From Paucimonas lemoignei (GTDB lineage: Bacteria; Pseudomonadota; Gammaproteobacteria; Pseudomonadales; Pseudomonadaceae), in contig LS483371.1 in the NCBI GenBank assembly GCA_900475325.1, positions 2,914,001 to 2,978,000 of the forward strand: DNA of 64,000 bases, read 5' to 3'. Both the position numbers and the translations under genes were made by a program. The notes under the pieces were generated by a model. That model worked only from the letters and a program-made list of their open reading frames with translations. It was not told the DNA's origin and searched no databases. Of the stretch, positions 20,201 through 27,790 are shown in pieces. The first letter of the stretch is position 1, and every line of letters begins with the position of its first letter.

Positions 20201-20261
20201 CGACTTCATCAACCTCGACGTGATGGCATGCTCGGACGCCTGGCAAAAAGCCCGCTGCTAG
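17226..20261 (+). CDS. HD-domain + GHKL (Hsp90-type) ATPase protein
   Basis: A large protein of about 1011 aa. ATG 17226 has GGAGAG 9 bases upstream; the frame is open from 17130. An HD-type region lies at 45-90 (HYSRHDESHS, then YWHDIGM) and reaches to about 240 with a further DLLDLDD. A GHKL ATPase follows: N box RELLQNAVDA at about 380, DKGTGI at about 450, and GAFGIGLHSAF at about 490. The remaining 450 residues are unknown. HD domains hydrolyse phosphate esters, often nucleotides; Hsp90-type ATPases act as clamps. The fusion stands alone in module II, which fits a single-protein defence gene (inference). Its 3' part is more AT-rich than its 5' part. Confidence 0.8.
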   Translation: MADLLVKHLKEKAGKHSALSLLASQWDFDKKLIPKALQSIGGLFPHYSRHDESHSKQILINIERLLGDNIRLLSATDTWLILEAAYWHDIGMVVPHADLQKAIAEPGFAAYIDGICAQPYHELNAIARAFKSRSDTGLIFDCESPVEMLGKLRELLAEWFRRQHADRAAEIVRSPMTSIGLSSPRTELIPARLIRVLGRICQMHGAAFKDLLAPEGLPFREAGLGKDDCHPRFVACLLRMGDLLDLDDNRFCPVMQGIAGEHRPALSKAHEDKHAGMRHLRLDPERIDLVAECETVDGYMEAFKWFSWLEEEVSNQRNNWRDIVPSRKLGLLPMLGPITVRLNGNLQILKDGVRPAFSLDSEKVTELLEGKNLYGSKYACIRELLQNAVDATLLKVWLTHRNDPALDWKQPGCEKLKTVFNAHAVTVTLEELDTEQDADSALTTWQLRIRDKGTGITRNDLEFMLSIGGSQRNQQRQREIRQMPEWAKPSGAFGIGLHSAFILCDEINVRTKNVVNNEIFDIVMHKPSGPNRGLVLLRKLPEDIAEPYGTEMTLRFKLDAFTQHWWSDGEDRDTVAARIARKRDPLLDESFPYEAGKLFDKVVEFANDPLIKIDGTLVTKGGRFDIADVYAGGKSGKAEGWRFIDMKDTQLKIRYKPLPVATQQEEETFYAAYRGQHFDTDSISFPLVNVEVNLVSGGAGIWLDFNRDTLSKKAREAFRRAVLEALYHTVEFDLAQGLKEQLFKQLDCTKIDYSIFLKEMEAYYGPRWGVLSEKFRDTWQGFRPGRQPATIEQFYSRPTWKLWVEDYYVDAVDQLESLRILPYEFEAMGDLIFREWLKVPGHSISAKVIYCPPSEHYRDMIGLEDGSTIGRIYYQFSTDYQEPLDKESLAYFLNKALHSSGGNSRYYMNPGKAFERLSLRADVDLRLFNLAEHDLSQDRVLVPLLFVGSNDYGPAEVRFDDEQLQRICQWTEGKLKQPMTREEMREAYQSLADFINLDVMACSDAWQKARC

Positions 20262-20344
20262 TGTCCTGTCTCGGAAATACGTTCACTTTTGGCGAGCGCC
20301 CAATTCGCCGTCAAAAGTGAACAGCTTATTTTCGAGCCAGACAC
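20262..20344. repeat. 83-bp palindromic element
   Basis: Imperfect ends TGTCCTGTCTCGGAAAT (20262) and its near-inverse at 20328-20344 enclose an inner hairpin with 11-bp arms (GTTCACTTTTG at 20281 and its complement at 20312). It begins directly after the stop of the HD-GHKL gene and ends 3 bases before the IS630 element. It could be a miniature inverted-repeat element, leftover insertion-sequence ends, or serve as a terminator. Confidence 0.55.
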
Positions 20345-20347
20345 TTA

Positions 20348-21529
20348 GTGTGGTGTTTCAGAAGTAACGCTGAAAATTTGGACTAGGCTCTGTAGAAACC
20401 CACTCATCAAGAGTTGTGTATCGACATGGGCCGACCAGCGACTGTCATTACCCTATCTGAAACTGAAAATGCGGAGCTGCTACGTCGGGTCAAACTCCGT
20501 AAAGGCCCCCAGGATGCACGTCTGCGGGCCGAAATAGTCCTCGCTTGTGCAGCCGGCGAATCTGGCAATGACATTGCACAGCGCTTGGGTACCAGCAAGG
20601 ATGTCGTATCGCGGTGGCGGCAGCGTTTCGCTAAGTTGGGATTGTTGGGTTTGAACGATGAGCCGCGCTCTGGCCGGCCACGCACGATTTCGGATGAGCA
20701 GGTTCAACAAGTAGTAAATCAGATATTGCAAGGTAAGCCCGACGACTCCAGTCACTGGAGTACGCGCCGCATGAGCCGCGAGACGGGCCTTTTTCCTGCC
20801 AGCATCATGCGTATCTAGCACGCGTTCGGGATCAAGCCGCATCTGGAAAAAACCTTCAAGCTCTCCACCGATCCGTTGTTTGTCGACAAGGTCCACGACA
20901 TCCTTGGGCTGTACTTGAATCCGCCCGAGAGAGCCTTGGTGCTATGCGTTGATGAGAAGAGTGAGATTCAAGCCTTGAACCACACGCAACCTGGTTTACC
21001 CCTATCGCCGGGCAACCCTGCAACTCGCACGCACGATTACAAACGACACGGTACGACCTCTCTGTTCGCTGCTCTGGATGTAGCAACCGGTGAGGTCATC
21101 GGCCGCTTGAGGCGTCAACATCGCAGCATTGAGTTTCTTGCCTTTCTGAAAGAGATCGATGCGTCGGTACCTGCTGAAATGCCGATTCATCTGATCATGG
21201 ATAACTACGCAACGCACAAGACCGACAAAGTCAGAGCCTGGCTTGCGGCGCTTCCACGCTACAACATCCACTTCACACCGACGTCGGCCTCGTGGCTGAA
21301 TTTGGTCGAGCGCTTTTTCTCAACGCTGAGCGAGAAATGGATCAAGCGGCAAGCACACGTTAGCGTCAAAGATCTAGAAGCTTCGATTGAGTATTACCTG
21401 GAAACGTACAACCAGAATCCGAAGCCGTTTCGGTGGCATAAGAAGGCAGAAGATATTCTCGCCTCAGTCGCTCGTGCAGCACGAGCGCTAGGCAAATGAT
21501 TTTTCAGTGGTACTTCTGAAACACCACAC
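20348..21529 (+). mobile_element. IS630-family insertion sequence
   Basis: Terminal inverted repeats GTGTGGTGTTTCAGAAGTA start at 20348 and, inverted, end at 21529, flanked by TA at 20346-20347 and 21530-21531, the target duplication of IS630/Tc1 elements. The transposase inside is interrupted. The right TA is the first TA of attachment-repeat copy B. Confidence 0.9.
20426..21499 (+). pseudogene. IS630 transposase with internal amber stop
   Basis: One frame gives an IS630 transposase of about 357 codons. It has an N-terminal HTH (GNDIAQRLGTSKDVVSRWR), a linker, then the DDE domain with [21 protein letters not shown] and [10 protein letters not shown] carrying the catalytic Asp, Asp and Glu. 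A TAG at 20816-20818, where relatives normally have a codon for Trp or a similar residue, cuts it after 130 codons; the frame continues unchanged after it. The element is therefore probably immobile unless the stop is suppressed. Confidence 0.85.
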
Positions 21530-21626
21530 TAGAGACTCTCAGGCAAGCCGAAGAACATTTTGACATGGCTCTAGGACGGTTATTTAAGGTCGAAAAAAAA
21601 GAGTTGTGCCCCCATTTGTGCCCCCA
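21530..21626 (+). repeat. Attachment-site repeat, copy B, diverged, left arm lost
   Basis: The core at 21530-21558 differs from the lysR end at several positions (GCAAGCCGAAG in the middle). The right side is kept: GGCTCTAGGACGG and two TGCCCCCA at 21607 and 21619. The left arm is absent, replaced by the IS630 element and the palindromic element. Confidence 0.7.
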
Positions 21627-21827
21627 CTTGCATCGGCTGTGCTAGCGATCGTGAATGGCGATTCCTGATAAACACCAGTGTGGCTTTGGCTAGCTTTCAG
21701 TATGCGCCTTGAAGTCAGTATTTAATGTTCTTGTGACAGTCCTCATCCTGCTTCGGCGTTGCGTTGCAGTATTTTTATGCTGCAATGCGTCGGCAGCAGC
21801 CCGGCGAGTTCCCAGGAGACCTATTCG

Positions 21828-21963
21828 TGTCGGCGCTGATGCGATTTTGACCCAGGTTGCTGATTTTGACTGACCCACACGCAGCCTCCGAAATCATTTC
21901 TTGAGTACTCGGGTGGGTCAATGAATTCCGGTAGCCGGCGTCAAAATCGCATCAGCGCCAACA
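21828..21963. mobile_element. 136-bp miniature element with 24-bp inverted ends
   Basis: The ends TGTCGGCGCTGATGCG and (inverted) TGTTGGCGCTGATGCG extend to 24 bp with one mismatch, starting at 21828 and ending at 21963. The interior has no gene. TGT ends with this sequence type suggest an internally deleted IS21-family element or a MITE. It ends 2 bases from the hxsA stop codon. Confidence 0.65.
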
Positions 21964-21965
21964 AC

Positions 21966-22574
21966 TTATGGAATCTTTATACCCAACGCATTCAGCGATG
22001 GCGTATCCATCCGGCCATTCACGGTCAGCCCACTGTCCATCTGAAAGGCCATCAACGCACCACGTGTCGTCTTGCCCATCACTCCATCAATGGCGCCTTG
22101 GTAATACTGGCGCACCATCAGCGCGGTCTGCACACGGGTGACCAGGTTGCTTTTCTGCTCATTGGTCGCGCGGCTCTTAGAAGTGCTCGAACTTGTCCCG
22201 CTGGTAGTGCCAGACGACTGATAAAGGCTGTTGCTGCTTGGGGTGCTGCTCGAAGCACTCGGCGCGCTGTAGCTTCGGGTGCTGGTAGCGGGTGGGCTGT
22301 AGTAGCGAGGTGCGCTATAGCCACCCGAGCCGCTGTAGTGAGAACTGTGCGAGCTGTGGGAACTATGTGAACTGTGAGAGCGATGTGCCGCATAGATGTT
22401 CACGGCGTCTGGAACATTCAGCGTATCGGCAAATACCGGGGGTTGCAGCTTGTCGGCAGGCTGCCAGTTCGCATCGGCGAGCGACATATTGCCCGCCTGT
22501 GCCAGGGTGGTACCTGCCATTGGCAGCAAGCTGATCCCACTAATCAGGACTTTCCAGCGGTCGAGCAATTTCAC
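21966..22574 (-). CDS. hxsA: His-Xaa-Ser repeat protein HxsA
   Basis: A 202-aa secreted protein. The N terminus has a signal peptide (hydrophobic ISGISLLPMAG, probable cleavage after TLAQA near residue 26). Six HxS units lie at His 64, 67, 70, 73, 76 and 79, followed by a Ser/Tyr/Thr-rich linker. The C-terminal 55 residues form a peptidoglycan-binding-type domain (VQTALMVRQYYQGAIDGVMG, then GLTVNGRMD). In the His-Xaa-Ser system this is the presumed substrate of the radical SAM enzymes HxsB and HxsC. The GTG start overlaps the hxsC stop, with AAGGAG upstream. The end product and function are unknown. Confidence 0.85.
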   Translation of the reverse strand: MKLLDRWKVLISGISLLPMAGTTLAQAGNMSLADANWQPADKLQPPVFADTLNVPDAVNIYAAHRSHSSHSSHSSHSSHYSGSGGYSAPRYYSPPATSTRSYSAPSASSSTPSSNSLYQSSGTTSGTSSSTSKSRATNEQKSNLVTRVQTALMVRQYYQGAIDGVMGKTTRGALMAFQMDSGLTVNGRMDTPSLNALGIKIP

Positions 22575-23806
22575 TGTGCACTCCTTGCATAGGCGCTAAA
22601 GGCCTCGGTCGATAGTAGTTGTACGCCGCGGCTCTGCCAGCGGTCGGTGTGGGATCTGAAGAAGCCAGAGCAATGTTTGACGGCAGCGCATTGCTGGCAG
22701 GTATCGATGAACAGGTTCTTCCAGTCCGAGATGCTCTGGCGGGCGAAACGCGAGAGGTGGGCCGGGATCAGGCACAGGGGCAAGTTGTAGATCGAAACCG
22801 GCATTCCGCGGTTGAACAGGAAATACACGGCCTGGCTCAACGACTCCTGATAGTCCAGCGGGTCAATCCACAGTTCTTCGTAGTTCTTCCTGGCCAGGCC
22901 GGTACTTTCGATACCCATCAGCGCAACATGCCGCACGAAGGGCAAGTTCCTGAACACGTAGTAGGCGAGCTCGGGCAAGCGTGGCGTGGTCAGGAGATTG
23001 AGCACCACGCGTATCTCGATGATCTGGTTGGCCCGCGCCAGGTTGTAAAGACCTTGCAGGGTTTCGCTGAACGCGCCTGGAGCCTGCACCACATGGTCAT
23101 GGTCTTCGGCATTGTCGGCATACAGCGGGATGCCCCAGCTCAACTGAGGGTGGCCGATGGCAGAGAGTGCTGCGATCCAGCTCGGGTCTTGGAACAGACG
23201 CCCGTTGCTGAGCACATGAATGGATTTCTGCGGCAAAACGGCTTTGCACTTGGCCAGGATTTCGAGCAGGCCGCCGCGATAAAGCGTTGGTTCTCCGCCG
23301 CTGATTCCCAGATTTTCCTCGCCCGGGTCCATCAGGTCGATCAGCCGTAGGTTCTCCTCGATGTGCCAACGGTCATCGATATCTTTGGGCGGCTGCGAGC
23401 ACATCAGGCAGAGGCTGTTGCAACGATCGGTCATGAACAGCAGGTTGCTGTCTGAGCCTCGTCGATAGAGCACTCGCACCAACGCGTTGCCTGGTGTGAT
23501 GGCAATGACATCGCCGGGCTGCACGACATTCGCATCTTTGGGGGTGTGCAGGTGTGGCCGCGCGCTGTCGAAGTCGCCGATCAATGGCTCCGGGATCAGG
23601 AATCCACCCACTGGTAATGAGAGCAGATGCGGGCTCCGTAGGCGTTCATCGTTTGGCAGCCAAAGCAGCAGGTCACCGAACTCAGCGCTTCCGGCACAAA
23701 CAGCCAGGCCTTGTCCGATGAACTCATCCAGAGTGATGACCTTGAGCAGTTTCGGCTCATTCAGGTGATGGATTTCGAAGTGGGTATCTTTGCGCAGCAT
23801 CGCCAT
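22571..23806 (-). CDS. hxsC: His-Xaa-Ser system radical SAM maturase HxsC
   Basis: About 411 aa from the ATG at 23806, which shares one base with the hxsB stop; the longer frame to 23899 overlaps hxsB too far. The radical SAM cluster is CNSLCLMC with Cys at about 129, 133 and 136, followed by a GGEP motif (SGGEPTLYRG). The last 60 residues hold further Cys (CQQC, HCSGF) that may bind an auxiliary cluster. It probably modifies the HxS repeats of HxsA together with HxsB, using S-adenosylmethionine. The chemistry is not known. Confidence 0.85.
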   Translation of the reverse strand: MAMLRKDTHFEIHHLNEPKLLKVITLDEFIGQGLAVCAGSAEFGDLLLWLPNDERLRSPHLLSLPVGGFLIPEPLIGDFDSARPHLHTPKDANVVQPGDVIAITPGNALVRVLYRRGSDSNLLFMTDRCNSLCLMCSQPPKDIDDRWHIEENLRLIDLMDPGEENLGISGGEPTLYRGGLLEILAKCKAVLPQKSIHVLSNGRLFQDPSWIAALSAIGHPQLSWGIPLYADNAEDHDHVVQAPGAFSETLQGLYNLARANQIIEIRVVLNLLTTPRLPELAYYVFRNLPFVRHVALMGIESTGLARKNYEELWIDPLDYQESLSQAVYFLFNRGMPVSIYNLPLCLIPAHLSRFARQSISDWKNLFIDTCQQCAAVKHCSGFFRSHTDRWQSRGVQLLSTEAFSAYARSAQ

Positions 23807-25308
23807 CAGCCCCTGTAACCCGGAAACCGGACATCGTTGTAAGAGCGCCTGTTCAACCAAGACAGCAGTACCCTCTGTACGTTGTCGTCGCCATCGCAAA
23901 GCAGGCCGAAAAGATGCTTCAGCAGCCCCATGTTCTTCTTGCAGAAGCTGCTGAACACTCGGTGTCCGATCGGGTCAGCTTGGCGGGCATAGTGTTCGAC
24001 GGGGTCAGCACCGCAGTACGGGACAAGTGCGCAATCGGAGCAGCCCGGCAGCGCCTCTGCTACACCACTGGCGAGCAACGCATTCATAACGGGCGATGCG
24101 AGTAATTCAGACAAGGGTTGCTGCACGGTGCCGAGCCTCAAGCCGTCTTCACCCATCTCCAGCAACATTCGGGCTTCGTCCGAGGGATAGACGTAACCGT
24201 CATAGTTGTAGACCAGCGCCGCAGTGCCTGCGCCAGCGGGGGAGCGCAGGTCTACATAGCCGGAGGAGAAGGGTGTCAGGATATTCTTCAGCAACAGGCT
24301 CGTATAACTCTCTGAGAGGTATACGCCCTGTTGGTTGATATGCAGCAAATAGGCCAGTGCCTTCTTGTAGAAGGCCAGGTATTGCTCAATAGGGTAATCA
24401 AGTCGATGGGCACTCTTGGTGGCAAACCCATAAGGGCTCAGAGGCCGAAGCGAGATGCTGGAGAAGCCCTGGCTTACATACTCATCGATGATCGCTTCAG
24501 GTTGTTCGAGGCTTCTTGAGGTCAGCGTGGTCAGCGCGGAAACTGCATCATGGCCAAGGCGCTCACGGACCCACTGGATGCCTTTTACAGTGCGTTCGTA
24601 GGAGTCTCGTGACGGGGTAGGGCGGTTGGCATTGTGCAAGGGCGCCGGCCCATCGAGCGAGGTCGAAAACTGGATGCGATTTTGTTCTGCGAAGTCGAGT
24701 ACTTCCTCCGTCAGGTGGTGCAACGTGGTGGTGATGACGAACTGGATATCCCGTTGTTCGACCACGTTCCGTTCAACGACCCATTCGACAATCTGGCGGA
24801 CGCGCTCGAAGGCCAGAAGCGGCTCGCCACCCTGAAACTCCACAGTCAGGGCGGGAGCGTTCGATTCGAACAGGCGATCGACCGCCGCCTGTGCATCCGC
24901 TTCCGACAGATCGTGGCCGGATCCTCCCAGAGGGGCCCGTGACACCTGGCAGTACTGGCAGGTGTGGTTGCAGCGCAATGTAACCACGAACAAGTGCAGT
25001 GCAGGACCCTGGAAGAGGAAGTCCTTGCGGCTGCGATACTGCGCTGCCATTTCCGGGAACGGGTCGTGGCGGCCTGGTTCGTAGATGAAGTGGCGGGCCA
25101 GCAGGTCCTTGTAAAAAGGCGTACTTGCTTGAACGTCGAAGTAACTGAGGGCTCGTAGTTGCGCGTCGTTCACGTGCATGTACTCACCGGTATCGGAGGT
25201 GAGCAGGATGTCACGGTCATGTCCCGTGTTCATGCGCATGAATCGAAAAGGCAGCAAGCGGTAGTGCTTGGCGTCTGTCGCAATCAGTGTCACTGGGAAA
25301 TCCCACAT
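23806..25308 (-). CDS. hxsB: His-Xaa-Ser system radical SAM maturase HxsB
   Basis: A protein of 500 aa. Radical SAM Cys at 113, 117 and 120 (CNHTCQYC), then EFQGGEPLL. The C-terminal Cys group (GCSDC, YCGADP near 430-445) fits a SPASM-type auxiliary cluster domain, as in other peptide maturases. The N terminus YRLLPFRF is typical of the HxsB group. It overlaps hxsD by 19 bases if ATG 25308 is used; a GTG at 25293 overlapping the hxsD stop (GTGA) is an equally good start. Expected partner of HxsC acting on HxsA. Confidence 0.85.
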   Translation of the reverse strand: MWDFPVTLIATDAKHYRLLPFRFMRMNTGHDRDILLTSDTGEYMHVNDAQLRALSYFDVQASTPFYKDLLARHFIYEPGRHDPFPEMAAQYRSRKDFLFQGPALHLFVVTLRCNHTCQYCQVSRAPLGGSGHDLSEADAQAAVDRLFESNAPALTVEFQGGEPLLAFERVRQIVEWVVERNVVEQRDIQFVITTTLHHLTEEVLDFAEQNRIQFSTSLDGPAPLHNANRPTPSRDSYERTVKGIQWVRERLGHDAVSALTTLTSRSLEQPEAIIDEYVSQGFSSISLRPLSPYGFATKSAHRLDYPIEQYLAFYKKALAYLLHINQQGVYLSESYTSLLLKNILTPFSSGYVDLRSPAGAGTAALVYNYDGYVYPSDEARMLLEMGEDGLRLGTVQQPLSELLASPVMNALLASGVAEALPGCSDCALVPYCGADPVEHYARQADPIGHRVFSSFCKKNMGLLKHLFGLLCDGDDNVQRVLLSWLNRRSYNDVRFPGYRG

Positions 25309-25589
25309 CCAGCGAGCGCGGCTCGGGCCAGGACTTCGCGCAGCCCTGCTGTTTCGCGGTTGATATGGTCGCGTAGGGCGAAGTCGTTCAGATGCTGAAG
25401 GATCAGCGAGTGAGCCTCCTCCGGGGAAAGCGTTAGCCTTGCTTCAGCGGGGTGGGCCGTGAGGCTTATCTGATTGGCTTCAATACCGACCTGGATCGTG
25501 ACAGTGTCGGCCAGGGAATAAGCGGCGCGTTGCACCGCGCTGAGCGGGTAGGCTGCGCTGTCGAGTTTCAGCGTGACTGGCCATGTCAT
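25290..25589 (-). CDS. hxsD: His-Xaa-Ser system protein HxsD
   Basis: A 99-aa protein with no catalytic motif. It has beta strands at the start, a helix RAAYSLADTV and a helical end (LILQHLNDFALRDHINRET). Its position as first gene before hxsB and its size fit HxsD, the short conserved partner in His-Xaa-Ser loci, perhaps a peptide-binding chaperone for the maturases. It is the promoter-proximal gene of the four-gene minus-strand operon. Confidence 0.75.
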   Translation of the reverse strand: MTWPVTLKLDSAAYPLSAVQRAAYSLADTVTIQVGIEANQISLTAHPAEARLTLSPEEAHSLILQHLNDFALRDHINRETAGLREVLARAALAGCGISQ

Positions 25590-25642
25590 CGGAACCGGTC
25601 CTTCAAATCCGTTGGGAACGTGTGGATTTTGCCGGTTGCCAA

Positions 25643-25653
25643 GGCATTATGCC
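25643..25653. promoter_or_regulatory. Possible operator/promoter upstream of hxsD
   Basis: The palindrome GGCATTATGCC lies 54 bases upstream of hxsD, next to the AT-rich block ATCATAATTTTTAAATTT (25654-25671), which could hold the -10/-35 elements on the minus strand. Seen directly; function inferred. Confidence 0.3.
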
Positions 25654-25797
25654 ATCATAATTTTTAAATTTGCACGCATTTGTCGAGCGTGGTGGGTGGT
25701 GCGCTCACTACGGCTCGGTCATTGATACGGGGTAGGGTCGAGGGTTCATATCTCCCTCAGTCTACCCATCCTCATCAATAGCCTGCTTGGCTCAGGC

Positions 25798-26030
25798 TGG
25801 GGGCATCCTTTTCAAACCATCCAAAGCATGCCCTCAAATATGCCCCCAATGTGCAAACCACTGGAAGTGAATGGATCTCCATGGTCTATGAAAAGGCAGA
25901 AATGATCAGCCGAACAGCCTGCCCGACGACGCCTAAAGACTCTCAGGGTCGCCAAAAAACATTTTTACATGGCTCTAGGACGGTGGTCAGAGGCCAAAAT
26001 TATTTGGTCTTGCCCCCAGTGTTGCCCCCA
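25798..26030 (+). repeat. Attachment-site repeat, copy C (core 25934-25962)
   Basis: The core matches the lysR end with one change (GGGTCG for GGATCG). Left arm: TGGGGGCA at 25798 and TGCCCCCA at 25841, 135 and 92 bases from the core. Right arm: GGCTCTAGGACGGTGG, then TGCCCCCA at 26011 and 26023. Both arms are intact, so it marks the junction between modules III and IV. Confidence 0.9.
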
Positions 26031-26238
26031 GTCGCCGCCGGTACACGAGTAGTCATCCTTCCTGGATCGCCGCGTGTGCGCTGTCGCCCAAAAGGGGTTA
26101 GCTGCCGGCGGCTGACGCCCCACAGCCTAGAAATAGCAAATGCAAGGCTGGTTTCTCGATACTTCGTGATCGGTGAGTAAATTACTTCGGGCCGGCAATC
26201 GGCTAACTAAGGCTGGAAATATCTGGAGATTGGCTGTG

Positions 26239-26391
26239 ATGAGTCATCAATCAAGCACGCTGAAAATCGACTTGTCGGAGGCGCTTCGCGAGGTAGGGGC
26301 GCACCTGGATGCCCTGATGCAGTGTCCTGCCAAACCCTCGGCGTCGTTGCATACGACCACCTGTCGCCGTCGCCTTGGCCACCCCGGCTGA
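26239..26391 (+). CDS. Doubtful 50-aa peptide
   Basis: MSHQSSTLKIDLSEALREV begins a helical, protein-like 30 residues, then the sequence turns Arg/Thr rich. GGAG lies 10 bases upstream. It may be the intact start of a longer gene that is now frameshifted. Confidence 0.3.
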   Translation: MSHQSSTLKIDLSEALREVGAHLDALMQCPAKPSASLHTTTCRRRLGHPG

Positions 26392-26455
26392 ACAGGCGAC
26401 ACGGTTTGTCGCCCGATGCTGGAAGATGGGGTCAAACGCCAGCGAGAACCTCATC

Positions 26456-26569
26456 ATGAAAAACCTGTTTGCTTTCATTGGACTCTGCGTAGTGCTTAAA
26501 AAGGGCTACGAACTCTACACCGAATACACAGACCTCAAGCGCGAGCAGCGGCAGCGGGCAGACTCCTGA
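26456..26569 (+). CDS. 37-aa hydrophobic small protein
   Basis: MKNLFAFIGLCVVLKKGYEL forms one membrane helix followed by a charged helix (DLKREQRQRADS). It could act as a small membrane anchor or regulator for the WYL module that starts 138 bases downstream. The frame is open from 26375, but this ATG gives the natural membrane-first layout. The ribosome-binding site is weak. Confidence 0.45.
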   Translation: MKNLFAFIGLCVVLKKGYELYTEYTDLKREQRQRADS

Positions 26570-26624
26570 CGTGGCTGCCGTCATCGACGGGAGGATGAAT
26601 TCGCGGTGGAATCATCGCGCAATT

Positions 26625-26639
26625 ATGGCAGAATGCCAT
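26625..26639. promoter_or_regulatory. Candidate operator of the WYL operon
   Basis: The inverted repeat ATGGCA-GAA-TGCCAT lies 68 bases upstream of the WYL gene. WYL regulators commonly bind such dyads in front of their own operon; that it does so here is inferred. Confidence 0.4.
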
Positions 26640-26707
26640 GCTGCTGAATCGGATCTACTGCAATGCCCGGCCGCTGTAGCGGTCGCTAAGAGTACAAGGA
26701 AGTCTTG

Positions 26708-27790
26708 ATGTCCCAGGCTAAAGACACACTGCTCAGGCTGTTTGCCTTGTTGCGCCTTATCCCTACCGAACCGCAGCGCATCGCCACCACGACCTTGCTG
26801 GAAAAGCTGCGCGACAAGGGCTTTTCGGTGACGTTGCGCTCGATCCAGCGCGATCTCAACCGGCTGTCCATCCCGTTCTCGCTGCAGTGCAACGACAGCG
26901 AGGTGCCGTTCCGCTGGAGCTTCACCAAGGACGCGCCGTTGCAGCTGCAGGACATGGACGCTTCGACGGCGCTTGCCCTGTACCTGTCGGAAAGCTACCT
27001 GAACACCTTGCTACCGCAGACCGTGCTCGACCAACTCGGCCCGCAGTTTCGCAGGGCCCGCAATTTCCTCGATGACCTTGGCCACAATGGCCTGGCCGAC
27101 TGGTCGCGGCGGGTGCGTGCGGTGCCTAACGGCAAGATCCTGCTCCCGGCCGCTATCACCCCGAGAACCTGGGCCCAGGTGTCCCAGGCTTTGCTCGAGC
27201 GTCGACCGCTCGACGTGGCCTACCGCAGCCGCAGCAAGTGCGAACTCAAGCAGTTTCGCCTGCACCCGGCGGGCCTGGTTTCGCGGCACTCCATCAGTTA
27301 CCTGCTGGCCTCGGTAGATGGTTACGACGACGTGCGCCAGTTCGCCCTGCATCGCATGCAGCAGGTCTCGGTGGTCGACGTCCGGTCGCCGTTGCACGGC
27401 CAGTTCGATGTCGACGACTACATCGCCACCGGGATCTTCAGCCACCGGCAGGCCGAGACGCAGGTGGAGCTGATCGCCGATGTCAGCGCGCAGATCGCCG
27501 TGCTGCTCGAAGAAACCCCGCTCAGTGCGCGACAGTCCCTCGAGGTTATTCCCGGACAAGCGTGGAAGCGCCTGCGCGCCTGGGTGCCCCAGGATCGCGA
27601 CACGCTGTGGTGGATTTTTGGCCTGAACGACAACATTCGTGTCCACGCACCACAGGTCTGGGTCGATGAGATCGCCCAGCGCCTGCACAGCATGCACGCG
27701 CTTTACCAGATGCCTGGCCTCGACGGCCGGCAACCCCTTTCAGCGGACACCGCTATCCAGGAAATCAGCCTGAGGAATACCCATGGATAA
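26708..27790 (+). CDS. WYL-domain transcriptional regulator
   Basis: About 360 aa, ATG 26708 with AAGGA 7 bases upstream. Residues 1-75 are a winged HTH of the YafY type (TTLLEKLRDKGFSVTLRSIQ). A WYL-type beta barrel follows at about 160-220 (LDVAYRSRSK, FRLHPAGLVSRHSISYLLAS, VRQFALHRM), and the C terminus is a WCX-like domain. Such proteins often repress defence operons and respond to nucleic-acid or nucleotide ligands. It overlaps the next gene by 8 bases, so it belongs to the same operon and probably controls it. Confidence 0.85.
   Translation: MSQAKDTLLRLFALLRLIPTEPQRIATTTLLEKLRDKGFSVTLRSIQRDLNRLSIPFSLQCNDSEVPFRWSFTKDAPLQLQDMDASTALALYLSESYLNTLLPQTVLDQLGPQFRRARNFLDDLGHNGLADWSRRVRAVPNGKILLPAAITPRTWAQVSQALLERRPLDVAYRSRSKCELKQFRLHPAGLVSRHSISYLLASVDGYDDVRQFALHRMQQVSVVDVRSPLHGQFDVDDYIATGIFSHRQAETQVELIADVSAQIAVLLEETPLSARQSLEVIPGQAWKRLRAWVPQDRDTLWWIFGLNDNIRVHAPQVWVDEIAQRLHSMHALYQMPGLDGRQPLSADTAIQEISLRNTHG

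Noticed and set aside
22330..22380. Tandem repeat that could be read as a CRISPR-like or regulatory repeat
   Set aside because: It is the coding sequence of the HxS repeats of HxsA, with units of 9 bases only.
22619..23350. Plus-strand frame of 243 codons opposite hxsC
   Set aside because: hxsC has the radical SAM motif on the minus strand; this is its reverse.
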